Positions 1 through 5,952 of a stretch of 10,802 bases of DNA are shown piece by piece. Position 1 is the stretch's first letter. The number at the start of each line of letters is the position of its first letter. The notes under the pieces were generated by a model. That model was not told the DNA's origin. It was given only the letters and a program-made list of their open reading frames with translations, and did not search any database. Position numbers and translations under genes: made by a program. The DNA is from Draconibacterium sp. (GTDB lineage: Bacteria; Bacteroidota; Bacteroidia; Bacteroidales; Prolixibacteraceae): the NCBI GenBank assembly GCA_027011835.1, contig JALUZN010000154.1:1-10802 (forward strand), in the 5' to 3' direction.

Positions 1-1
1 T

Positions 2-727
2 ATAAGCCCTGAAATTCGAAAGAAATTTAGCCCTATAATGGATGATATTAATGATGGTAAAGTTAATACTGATTCACTCGTAATTGAATACCTAGAAAAA
101 AATATTTCTAACAATTTGTTGACCCAATTACTTATATCTCATTACTATACTTCTCAATTTAAAGGAAACATTGTAAAAGGGTATGAAAATAATCAAGACT
201 TAATTACTACAAACATAAAATTACCTATAATAAAAGAAAACTTGAATAATTATTATGAAGAAACATTAGCATTTATCAACAAACCTAACATATACACAAA
301 TGAAGTTCTTCTTAAAATGAAAGGTACGCCTATAGAAGAAACATTCTCTAAAATTCTTTCAAAAAACAAAGGGAAAGTGATTTATATAGATGTTTGGGCA
401 ACTTGGTGTTCTCCTTGTATCCAAGCAATGCCAGATTCAAAAAAACTAATGGAAAAACTTAAAGATAAGAATGTTTCATTTGTTTACATATGTATTGAAT
501 CAAAAGAAGATTTGTGGAAAAGATTAGTTTCTGACTTTAATTTAGGCGGTGGACAACACTATTTAATGGATAAAAATCAAAGTAAGTTTTTTAGAAAAAC
601 TATGGATGTTCAAGGAATACCACAATATTTTATAATTGACAAACTTGGTAATATTGTAGAAAGAGGTAAAGATATACATCCTGGAAATAAAATTACAGAA
701 GAAAAAATATTGACAAGGTTAAAATAA
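2..727 (+). CDS. TlpA/ResA-like thioredoxin-fold protein, 5'-truncated by the window edge
   Basis: The frame is open from base 2 with no stop before the first ATG at 38, so the gene very probably begins outside the window; 38 is only the first visible Met. Counted from that Met, residues 1-110 are a Lys/Asn-rich, probably helical N-terminal region that I do not recognise. Residues 112-229 are a thioredoxin fold: a beta strand, then WATWCSPC with the redox pair C124/C127, and the cis-Pro loop GIPQYF with P195. Family members are thiol-disulfide oxidoreductases, usually membrane-anchored or periplasmic; any signal peptide would lie upstream of the window. Base composition is strikingly AT-rich, about a quarter G+C by eye, clearly below the genes to its right. 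It converges on the 877-1653 gene. The fold is certain, the substrate unknown. Confidence 0.85.
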   Translation: MSPEIRKKFSPIMDDINDGKVNTDSLVIEYLEKNISNNLLTQLLISHYYTSQFKGNIVKGYENNQDLITTNIKLPIIKENLNNYYEETLAFINKPNIYTNEVLLKMKGTPIEETFSKILSKNKGKVIYIDVWATWCSPCIQAMPDSKKLMEKLKDKNVSFVYICIESKEDLWKRLVSDFNLGGGQHYLMDKNQSKFFRKTMDVQGIPQYFIIDKLGNIVERGKDIHPGNKITEEKILTRLK

Positions 728-744
728 TTACGTGTTACAACAAA

Positions 745-853
745 AAATATAGTGCATTTGGCGGATACTACTAATAATGAGGGTGATAGCAATAAATAAA
801 CCTAGTAGTAAATTGAAAATTTGAAGGGTTAAAATGCCAAACGCACCATATTT
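745..853. repeat. Nested inverted repeat between convergent genes
   Basis: The outer arms are 745-762 and 836-853, 18 bp each with two mismatches. Both mismatches become G-U wobbles if the structure forms in minus-strand RNA. An inner perfect 8-bp pair lies at 766-773 (TACTACTA) and 803-810 (TAGTAGTA). The structure fills most of the gap between the stop at 727 and the stop at 877. It may be a bidirectional terminator, a non-autonomous mobile repeat, or a structured 3' UTR. No long T tract follows either arm, so a classical intrinsic terminator is not well supported. Confidence 0.6.
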
Positions 854-876
854 AAACCGATAAGTGGACTAACTTG

Positions 877-1653
877 TTATTCTTTAGAGGAAGATTTTTT
901 TGAAGCTTTTTCAATCATATAGTAATGAAAATATTCAATGATTGCTGAACGAACCTGATATTCGGTGGATGTGTATGGCAGAACGTCTTGCCCGTTAAAC
1001 CAAATCATAAACGAATCGGCCTGCATTTCGTTTAAGCCGGTAAGCATCATCACTTTTTTCTTATTATAATTTTTCGAGTGCATCTCCCAGTTTTTCTCTA
1101 ACGCCTGAGCTTCGCGAACTTTGCGTTTGCGCTTCTCTTTTTTGCTGAGGTAGTATTGCCAATACGAAATAGGATTTATAAAAGCGGCGATAATTGGCGG
1201 TGCCTCATTAAAAGCATCTCCGCGTAATTCGGGAGCTACATCAATGGTTTTGCCGCTGCCAATTCCCATATCAACCTTTTGTTTTTCTCCGGTAACTTTT
1301 ACCTCGCCAATACCATAGTTTTTAGGATTCAGTTTAATTACAAGTACATTGTATCCGTTGTAATTCCGGGGAATTTTTACGGTTGTGTTTTCGAAGCCCA
1401 CCGATGTAATTACAAGGCTATCAACATTTAACATCTCCAACGAAAAATAGCCATCGCCATTTGAGATGGTTCCACCGTGTGTACGGTTGTTTATAATGTT
1501 TGCATACGGAACAGCAGAGCTGTCGGCAGTATTAATAATCCGGGCTTTTAGGGTAATCAGCATCGGGTCAATATCTTCCGAATCGTCCTGTGCAAACGCC
1601 GAAAATGCACATAAAACAAAATATAAAATGAATATGTATTTCGTCAATTTCAT
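877..1653 (-). CDS. Exported protein with carboxypeptidase-regulatory-like domain, function unknown
   Basis: A 258-aa protein if started at the Met at 1651-1653. I chose this start over the ATG at 1713 because a clean type I signal peptide begins there: MKLTK, a hydrophobic stretch, then a FAQ-DD cleavage site near residue 22. The 20 extra residues of the longer frame would precede the signal peptide. Mature residues roughly 30-115 resemble the CarboxypepD_reg-like beta-sandwich common in Bacteroidota, with VPYANI, a GTISNGDGYFSL-like turn and a hydrophobic SVGFE segment. This fold often occurs at the N terminus of surface or periplasmic proteins and is not enzymatic itself. Residues about 125-258 are unrecognised and contain a very basic KKEKRKRKVRE stretch and a Trp/Tyr-rich tail. 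The gene lies downstream of valS in the same direction, separated by a hairpin repeat. No TonB-dependent receptor domain follows. Confidence 0.8.
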   Translation of the reverse strand: MKLTKYIFILYFVLCAFSAFAQDDSEDIDPMLITLKARIINTADSSAVPYANIINNRTHGGTISNGDGYFSLEMLNVDSLVITSVGFENTTVKIPRNYNGYNVLVIKLNPKNYGIGEVKVTGEKQKVDMGIGSGKTIDVAPELRGDAFNEAPPIIAAFINPISYWQYYLSKKEKRKRKVREAQALEKNWEMHSKNYNKKKVMMLTGLNEMQADSFMIWFNGQDVLPYTSTEYQVRSAIIEYFHYYMIEKASKKSSSKE

Positions 1654-1765
1654 TAGCGAACATAACAGATTGCTAAAATATGTAAAAGTTTTATTTTGAT
1701 GAGAATATAACACAATTTAACTAAGTGTTTAACAAGAATTAAGGGGTTATAATCGGGTTTTATTA

Positions 1766-1829
1766 TCATTCCCACGGAAGTGGGAATCTCACCGCAAATT
1801 GCAAAAGATTCCCACTTCCGTGGGAATGA
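1766..1829. repeat. Pair of dRS3-like 20-bp palindromes in inverted orientation
   Basis: Two 20-bp units of the form ATTCCC-N8-GGGAAT occupy 1768-1787 and 1808-1827. They lie within a perfect 24-bp inverted repeat (1766-1789 and 1806-1829) separated by 16 bp. Each unit is itself a hairpin with an 8-bp stem ATTCCCAC/GTGGGAAT and, on one strand, a GGAA (GNRA-type) loop. The pattern matches the formal consensus of neisserial dRS3 repeats. Read from valS, the first hairpin is followed by CTTTTG, so it may also end or stabilise the valS transcript. Homology to dRS3 is not claimed, only the shared form. Confidence 0.85.
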
Positions 1830-1858
1830 CAACAAGACAACTACACCAATCCTTTCCC

Positions 1859-4800
1859 TTATTTCATTGAAGCAATGCGCTCTTCCAAAACTTTAATTTT
1901 GGCTTCGGCATCGGCTTGTTTTGCTTTCTCTTTGGCAACTACTGCTTCGGGGGCATTGTTTACAAACCGTTCGTTGCTAAGTTTTTTCTGAACCGAGATT
2001 AAAAATCCTTTGGTGTATTTTAACTCTTCGTTTAACTTTTTCAGCTCCTCTTCCACATCGATAAAACCATCGAGCGGAATGTAGAAATTGGTCGACTTAA
2101 CACGGAACGAAGCGGCACCTTTTACCTCCTCGTTTACCAATGTTAATTTCGAAATATTTCCCAACTTAATAATTACGCTGTTAAACGTTTCATCGAAACC
2201 TTTGTCGCCTTTTTGCACCGATAATTCAATTGCATCTTTAAATGCAATGTTTTTCTCTTTCCTTATTTTTCGAACTCCCGACACAGCCTCTTTTACATCA
2301 TCGAAAGTGGCCAGCAGTTCGCTGTCGTATTTTTTAACTTTCGGAATCTGGCTAATCATAATACTTTCGCCCTCTTCTCTTTCCGATAAGAGTTGCCAAA
2401 TTTCTTCGGTAATAAATGGCATAAACGGGTGCATCAATCGTAAAACCTGGTCGAACAAATCAACAACATCGGCGTATGTTTTTGCATCGATTGGTTTTTG
2501 GTAGGGTGGTTTTACCATCTCGAGCAACCAGCCCGAAAACTCGTCGCGAACAGTGGTATAAACGGTCATCAGCGCTTCCGATATTTTAAAGTTTGCAAAT
2601 TGCGAATCGAGTGTTTCTACCACTTCACCCAGTTTATTTCTAAACCATTCAATGGCTTGTTTCGAATGTTCGGGTTGTTCAATTTCGGAAGAAACCTCCC
2701 AGTTTTTAACCAGTCGGAAAGCGTTCCATATTTTTGTCGAGAATCCGGCTCCCTGCTGCGGCAGTCCTTCGTCGAATAATAAATCGCCTCCGGCAGGCGA
2801 GCAGAGCAACATTCCCACGCGTACTCCGTCGGCACCGTATTTTTCAATTAAATCGAGCGGGTCGGGCGAATTTCCCAACGACTTCGACATTTTGCGGCGC
2901 TGCTCGTCGCGAACCATTCCGGTAAAATATACATTTTTAAAGGGCAGTTCGTTACGAAACTCGTACCCTGCAATAATCATTCGTGCCACCCAAAAGAAAA
3001 TAATATCGGGGGCAGTTACCAAATCCGACGATGGGTAATAGTAGTTTACTTCTCTGTTTTCGGGGTCACGTATTCCGTCGAAAACCGAAATGGGCCACAG
3101 CCAACTCGAAAACCAGGTGTCGAGTGCATCTTCATCCTGAGTTAAATCGTCTGCCGTTAAACTGCTGTTCCCCGTTTTTTCTTTTGCCAGTTCCAGCGCC
3201 TGCTCTGCTGTTTCGGCTGCAACAAAAGTCCCATCGGGGAGGTAGTAAACCGGAATCTGGTGTCCCCACCACAACTGGCGACTAATGCACCAGTCTTTAA
3301 TGTTGCCCATCCAGTGTTTGTAGGTGTTTTTAAACTTTGCCGGATGAAACTGAATGTTGTCATTCATCACATTCTCCAGCGCCGGTTTTACCAATTCATC
3401 CATTTTCAGAAACCACTGTGCCGAAAGTTTTGGTTCAATTACCACGTCGGTACGTTCCGAATAACCTACTTTATTTGTATAGTCTTCAATCTTTTCAAGG
3501 TTGCCTGCTGCTTCCAGCTCTTTCACAATCTTTTCGCGAACATCAAAACGGTCTTCACCAACATACATTCCTGCTTTATCGCTCAATGTTCCGTCGTCAT
3601 TAAAAATATCGATTGATGGCAGGTTGTGTTTCATTCCTATTTCATAATCGTGAATATCGTGTGCAGGAGTAATTTTCAGGCAACCTGTTCCAAACTCCAT
3701 ATCAACATATGCGTCTTCAATAATTGGAATGGAACGGTTAATCAACGGAACCAAAACCCGTTTTCCTTTCAGGTGCGAGAACCGCTCGTCGGCCGGATTT
3801 ATACAAACCGCCGTATCGCCTAAAATTGTTTCGGGGCGAGTTGTTGCAATGGTGATAAAAGCCCCCTCCGGCTCCCCCGTGGGGGGAGAGACAAGAGCGT
3901 CCCGGATAGATTGCAAAACCGTATCCATACTTGTTAACACTTCTTCATTTGTAAATCGAATAACTTTATAACCAAGTTCATTAAGAATGTTGGTTTTAAG
4001 TTTATCCAATTCTTCTATTTCAGGATTATTATGGTATCCACCATCAACTTCTATTACTAGTTTTTTTGAAAGACAGACAAAATCTACAATGATATTATTA
4101 ATAATGTGTTGCCTTCTAAATTTATCACCCAGATTATTTGCACGCACCATTTCCCACAATGCACTTTCTGCTTCGGTAGAAAAACGGCGTAATCTTTTTG
4201 CATTCTTTTTTAACAGTTCATATTCCGATTTACGGGCAGTCTTGTAACTGGGATTCTTTTCTCCCCCCTCGGGGGGATTAAGGGGGGCTAATCTATATTT
4301 CAGATAATAAAGTTTCGATTTTATCTCTTTATGAATTACCTCTTCGTCGGACAGGGCTGTTTTTGCCGATGGATCCCAATTTACCATACGAACACCGCGG
4401 TAAACCAGTCCTTTATTAAACAGGTCGACAAAAACTTTAATAACCGACTCGCTACGTACCTCATCCATTGTAAACGCGGTACGTTCCCAGTCGCACGAAG
4501 CACCCAGTTTTTTAAGCTGCTCGAGAATAATCCCTCCGTGTTTATGTGTCCAGTCCCACGCGTGTTCCAAAAACTCTTTACGCGAAAGGTCGTATTTGTC
4601 AACACCTTCGGCATTCAATTTATTTACCACTTTTGCTTCGGTTGCAATCGACGCATGGTCGGTTCCAGGCACCCAACATGCATTTTTTCCTGTCATTCGG
4701 GCACGGCGCACCAAAATATCTTGAATGGTATTGTTTAGCATATGCCCCATGTGCAGCACACCCGTAACATTTGGTGGCGGTATTACAACGGTGTACGGTT

Positions 4801-4900
4801 CGCGCTCATCGGGCTCCGAATGAAAATAGTTGTTATCCATCCAGTATTTATACCACTTTTCTTCAACCTCTGCCGGGTTATATTTGCTTGCAATCTCCAT
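1859..4900 (-). CDS. valS: Valyl-tRNA synthetase with in-frame DUF559 domain insertion
   Basis: Cytoplasmic class Ia aminoacyl-tRNA synthetase that charges tRNA-Val and hydrolyses mischarged Thr-tRNA. The 1013 aa compare with roughly 870-880 usual in this phylum. Visible hallmarks are PPPNVTGVLHMGH with the HIGH-type motif H50-M-G-H53, editing-domain TTRPET (353-358) and GTGCLKITPAHD (404-415), KMSKS (670-674), an anticodon-binding region after about 700, and a C-terminal coiled coil from about 950. Residues about 205-347 are foreign: LNPPEGG and SPPTGEPEGA linkers flank a DUF559 domain with RRQH (262-265), D273 of IVDF and E284/D286 of IEVDG. The insert falls between strand LYYLKYR and strand FITIATTRPET, probably in a surface turn of the CP1 editing domain. 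The host frame is intact with all synthetic-site motifs, so the enzyme is probably active. The start gives the standard N terminus MEIASKYNPAEVEEKWYKYW and lies about 27 bp below a promoter -7 box. Confidence 0.96.
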   Translation of the reverse strand: MEIASKYNPAEVEEKWYKYWMDNNYFHSEPDEREPYTVVIPPPNVTGVLHMGHMLNNTIQDILVRRARMTGKNACWVPGTDHASIATEAKVVNKLNAEGVDKYDLSRKEFLEHAWDWTHKHGGIILEQLKKLGASCDWERTAFTMDEVRSESVIKVFVDLFNKGLVYRGVRMVNWDPSAKTALSDEEVIHKEIKSKLYYLKYRLAPLNPPEGGEKNPSYKTARKSEYELLKKNAKRLRRFSTEAESALWEMVRANNLGDKFRRQHIINNIIVDFVCLSKKLVIEVDGGYHNNPEIEELDKLKTNILNELGYKVIRFTNEEVLTSMDTVLQSIRDALVSPPTGEPEGAFITIATTRPETILGDTAVCINPADERFSHLKGKRVLVPLINRSIPIIEDAYVDMEFGTGCLKITPAHDIHDYEIGMKHNLPSIDIFNDDGTLSDKAGMYVGEDRFDVREKIVKELEAAGNLEKIEDYTNKVGYSERTDVVIEPKLSAQWFLKMDELVKPALENVMNDNIQFHPAKFKNTYKHWMGNIKDWCISRQLWWGHQIPVYYLPDGTFVAAETAEQALELAKEKTGNSSLTADDLTQDEDALDTWFSSWLWPISVFDGIRDPENREVNYYYPSSDLVTAPDIIFFWVARMIIAGYEFRNELPFKNVYFTGMVRDEQRRKMSKSLGNSPDPLDLIEKYGADGVRVGMLLCSPAGGDLLFDEGLPQQGAGFSTKIWNAFRLVKNWEVSSEIEQPEHSKQAIEWFRNKLGEVVETLDSQFANFKISEALMTVYTTVRDEFSGWLLEMVKPPYQKPIDAKTYADVVDLFDQVLRLMHPFMPFITEEIWQLLSEREEGESIMISQIPKVKKYDSELLATFDDVKEAVSGVRKIRKEKNIAFKDAIELSVQKGDKGFDETFNSVIIKLGNISKLTLVNEEVKGAASFRVKSTNFYIPLDGFIDVEEELKKLNEELKYTKGFLISVQKKLSNERFVNNAPEAVVAKEKAKQADAEAKIKVLEERIASMK
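3861..3888 (+). repeat. Left terminal inverted repeat of the DUF559 element
   Basis: Starts GCCCCCTCC and ends CGTGGGGGGAG. It contains a CCCCC-GT-GGGGG hairpin core and pairs in inverted orientation with 4261-4288. The outer six bases and the inner GGGGGGAG are shared; the middle differs (CCGGC against TTAAT). Read in valS it encodes the SPPTGEPEGA linker. Confidence 0.8.
4261..4288 (-). repeat. Right terminal inverted repeat of the DUF559 element
   Basis: On the minus strand it begins GCCCCCCTTAAT and continues as a CCCCCC-GA-GGGGGG hairpin ending in AG. It is the inverted partner of 3861-3888. In valS it encodes the APLNPPEGGE linker that leads into the nuclease-like domain. Confidence 0.8.
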
Positions 4901-4926
4901 AATTCAATTTCAAAATTTTTGAGGTG

Positions 4927-4957
4927 CAAATGTACAAGGAAAAGTTCAGAGTTTAAA
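4927..4957 (-). promoter_or_regulatory. Predicted valS promoter (Bacteroidota type)
   Basis: The minus strand reads TACATTTG at 4934-4927, a perfect match to the TAnnTTTG -7 box of Bacteroidota. A TTTA at 4957-4954 lies 19 bp upstream and matches three of four bases of the TTTG -33 box. Transcription would start about 20 bases before the valS ATG. The -33-like box falls at the junction of 14-bp tandem repeat units. Confidence 0.55.
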
Positions 4958-4982
4958 GTTCAAAGTTTAAAGTTCAGGGTTT
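4941..4982. repeat. Three tandem 14-bp units upstream of valS
   Basis: Units AAAGTTCAGAGTTT (4941-4954), AAAGTTCAAAGTTT (4955-4968) and AAAGTTCAGGGTTT (4969-4982) follow one another without gaps and differ only at positions 9-10. A degenerate AAAGTTTAAAATTCAA copy follows at about 4990-5005. Because the units overlap the -33 part of the predicted promoter, copy-number change could affect valS expression; this is inference. Confidence 0.85.
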
Positions 4983-5221
4983 TATGATTAAAGTTTAAAA
5001 TTCAACGGCTGATGTTGACAGACAATTCGAAATTTTGTGTATAGCATGTTTGCTAGAACCTTAACCCAAATCAGGAGAATTCGAATGTTTATAGAGATAA
5101 ATTGCATCGATTTGTACAACTCCTGCCGGAATTGCGTTTTAACGGACATCGGGGTTGAATATAACGTTAAAAAGCAGATATTGCTTCAAACATTATTCTC
5201 CGGAAAACTATTTAGAATTTT
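4983..5221. other. Intergenic region between valS and the DUF1080 gene
   Basis: Together with the promoter and tandem repeats this makes a 321-bp gap. I see no RNA gene and no convincing terminator for the DUF1080 transcript. A plus-strand frame could start at the ATG at 5085 after AGGAG and run to 5255, giving 56 aa. It resembles nothing I know and overlaps the end of the DUF1080 gene, so I do not call it a gene. Confidence 0.5.
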
Positions 5222-5929
5222 TTATAGCTCAACAATTCTAAGATTTCTAAAATGAATTTCGGCGCCTTCCGATTCGAGGCAGATATATCCTTTTTTTTGT
5301 GATGATTTACTGATACCGTTTACAAATTTCCCATTTACCGAAAGTTTAATGGTTCCTTCAACACAAACCACGTCGTAAACATTCCACTCGCCTTTTCCTT
5401 TGCAGCGGTTTTCTACCGATTTACTTCGTTTTCCACGCGGATTATCAGGTACAAGAGTTACTCCATCGACACCAAAAAGCTCGCCGTGTACATACGCAAT
5501 TGGCGGTTTTACACCATCTTTAATATGTTGATTCACCCAGTCGAGTTCGAGCATTTGGACTTCGACTCCGCTGGGGTAACCAGCGTCGTTTGGTTCGGCA
5601 CTACTCCACACAAAAGTACCCGAATTACCGCCGGCCTCCATATGTTTCCATTCGATGTGCATTATAAAATTCTCGTACTCTTTCTCGGAACGGATAACAC
5701 CAATAGGATGACCCGAGCAAATTAACTCGTTGCCCTTCATCTTCCAGGTTTCTTCATCGGTATTTACCTGAATCCATTTAATCGGTTTTGCTTTTACTTT
5801 TTTCCCCGGAATTATTTTGTAATAGTCTGTTTCGATGCCAAATTTACAAACTGTTTGCTGGCTGTAACCCTGACCAATAAAAAAGAGAGAAAATAAAACG
5901 ATTAATAAAAACCTGCTGCTGCTTTTCAT
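5222..5929 (-). CDS. DUF1080 (3-keto-disaccharide hydrolase family) exported protein
   Basis: A 235-aa protein with a signal peptide at residues 1-23 (hydrophobic LLIVLFSLFFIG, cleavage near GYS-QQ), so it acts in the periplasm or beyond. Residues about 50-235 form the concanavalin-like beta-sandwich of PF06439. The visible signatures are EAGGNSGTFVWSS (98-110), SGVEVQMLE (120-128), GEWNVYDVVCV (180-190), LSVNGKFVNGIS (196-207) and GYICLESEGAEIHFRNLRI (214-232). Family members are linked to cleavage of 3-keto-glycosides made by sugar dehydrogenases. The start lies 23 bp after the stop of the 5953-7293 oxidoreductase gene on the same strand, so the two are probably one operon and act in sequence: oxidise, then cleave. 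It is the last gene of that unit. The exact substrate cannot be read from the sequence. Confidence 0.88.
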   Translation of the reverse strand: MKSSSRFLLIVLFSLFFIGQGYSQQTVCKFGIETDYYKIIPGKKVKAKPIKWIQVNTDEETWKMKGNELICSGHPIGVIRSEKEYENFIMHIEWKHMEAGGNSGTFVWSSAEPNDAGYPSGVEVQMLELDWVNQHIKDGVKPPIAYVHGELFGVDGVTLVPDNPRGKRSKSVENRCKGKGEWNVYDVVCVEGTIKLSVNGKFVNGISKSSQKKGYICLESEGAEIHFRNLRIVEL

Positions 5930-5952
5930 TATATGGCTTGTTAAGTATATTT

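Larger units (their letters stand above)
3861..4288 (-). mobile_element. Putative DUF559 nuclease-encoding insertion element inside valS
   Basis: A 428-bp segment bounded by imperfect 28-bp terminal inverted repeats, lying wholly within valS and coding in the valS frame for about 142 residues. Its core (valS residues about 225-335) is a DUF559 domain. In this family the conserved acidic residues resemble those of Vsr-type PD-(D/E)xK nucleases; here they are D273, E284 and D286, followed by GYKVIRFTNEEVL. No ATG occurs between valS residues 205 and 250, so a complete DUF559 protein cannot easily be made separately. There is no convincing target duplication; at most a trivial AA on each side, just beyond one extra paired base. 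The element is AT-rich inside and G/C-tract-rich at its ends. That it is mobile is an inference from the terminal repeats and the in-frame placement. Confidence 0.7.

Noticed and set aside
730..880. Integron attC site
   Set aside because: A nested inverted repeat is present, but the outer boxes GTTACAA and GTTATTC do not fit GTTRRRY/RYYYAAC, and there is no integrase or cassette array.
1654..1713. Longer N terminus for the 877-1653 protein
   Set aside because: Twenty residues before a clean signal peptide would be unusual; the inner ATG is preferred.
1653..1835. Minus-strand frame across the palindrome pair (SFPRKWES-type peptide)
   Set aside because: The peptide is merely translation of the repeat; such fragments are common misannotations.
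3861..4288. Intein in valS
   Set aside because: The insert boundaries lack a Cys/Ser at the first position and a His-Asn plus Cys/Ser/Thr at the last, there are no splicing blocks, and the nuclease-like domain is DUF559 rather than LAGLIDADG/HNH within a Hint fold.
3861..4288. Group I or II intron in valS
   Set aside because: The segment is fully open and in frame with both sides and is only 428 bp, with no recognisable intron core.
4261..4288. G-quadruplex
   Set aside because: Only two G6 runs lie close together. They are better explained as hairpin arms, and a four-tract structure would need runs split without loops.
2088..4987. Many plus-strand frames antisense to valS
   Set aside because: They are shadows of the valS frame, with no domain resemblance and no independent support.
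5085..5255. Small plus-strand gene with AGGAG upstream
   Set aside because: It gives 56 residues with no family resemblance, overlaps the end of the DUF1080 gene on the other strand, and Shine-Dalgarno sequences carry little weight in this phylum.
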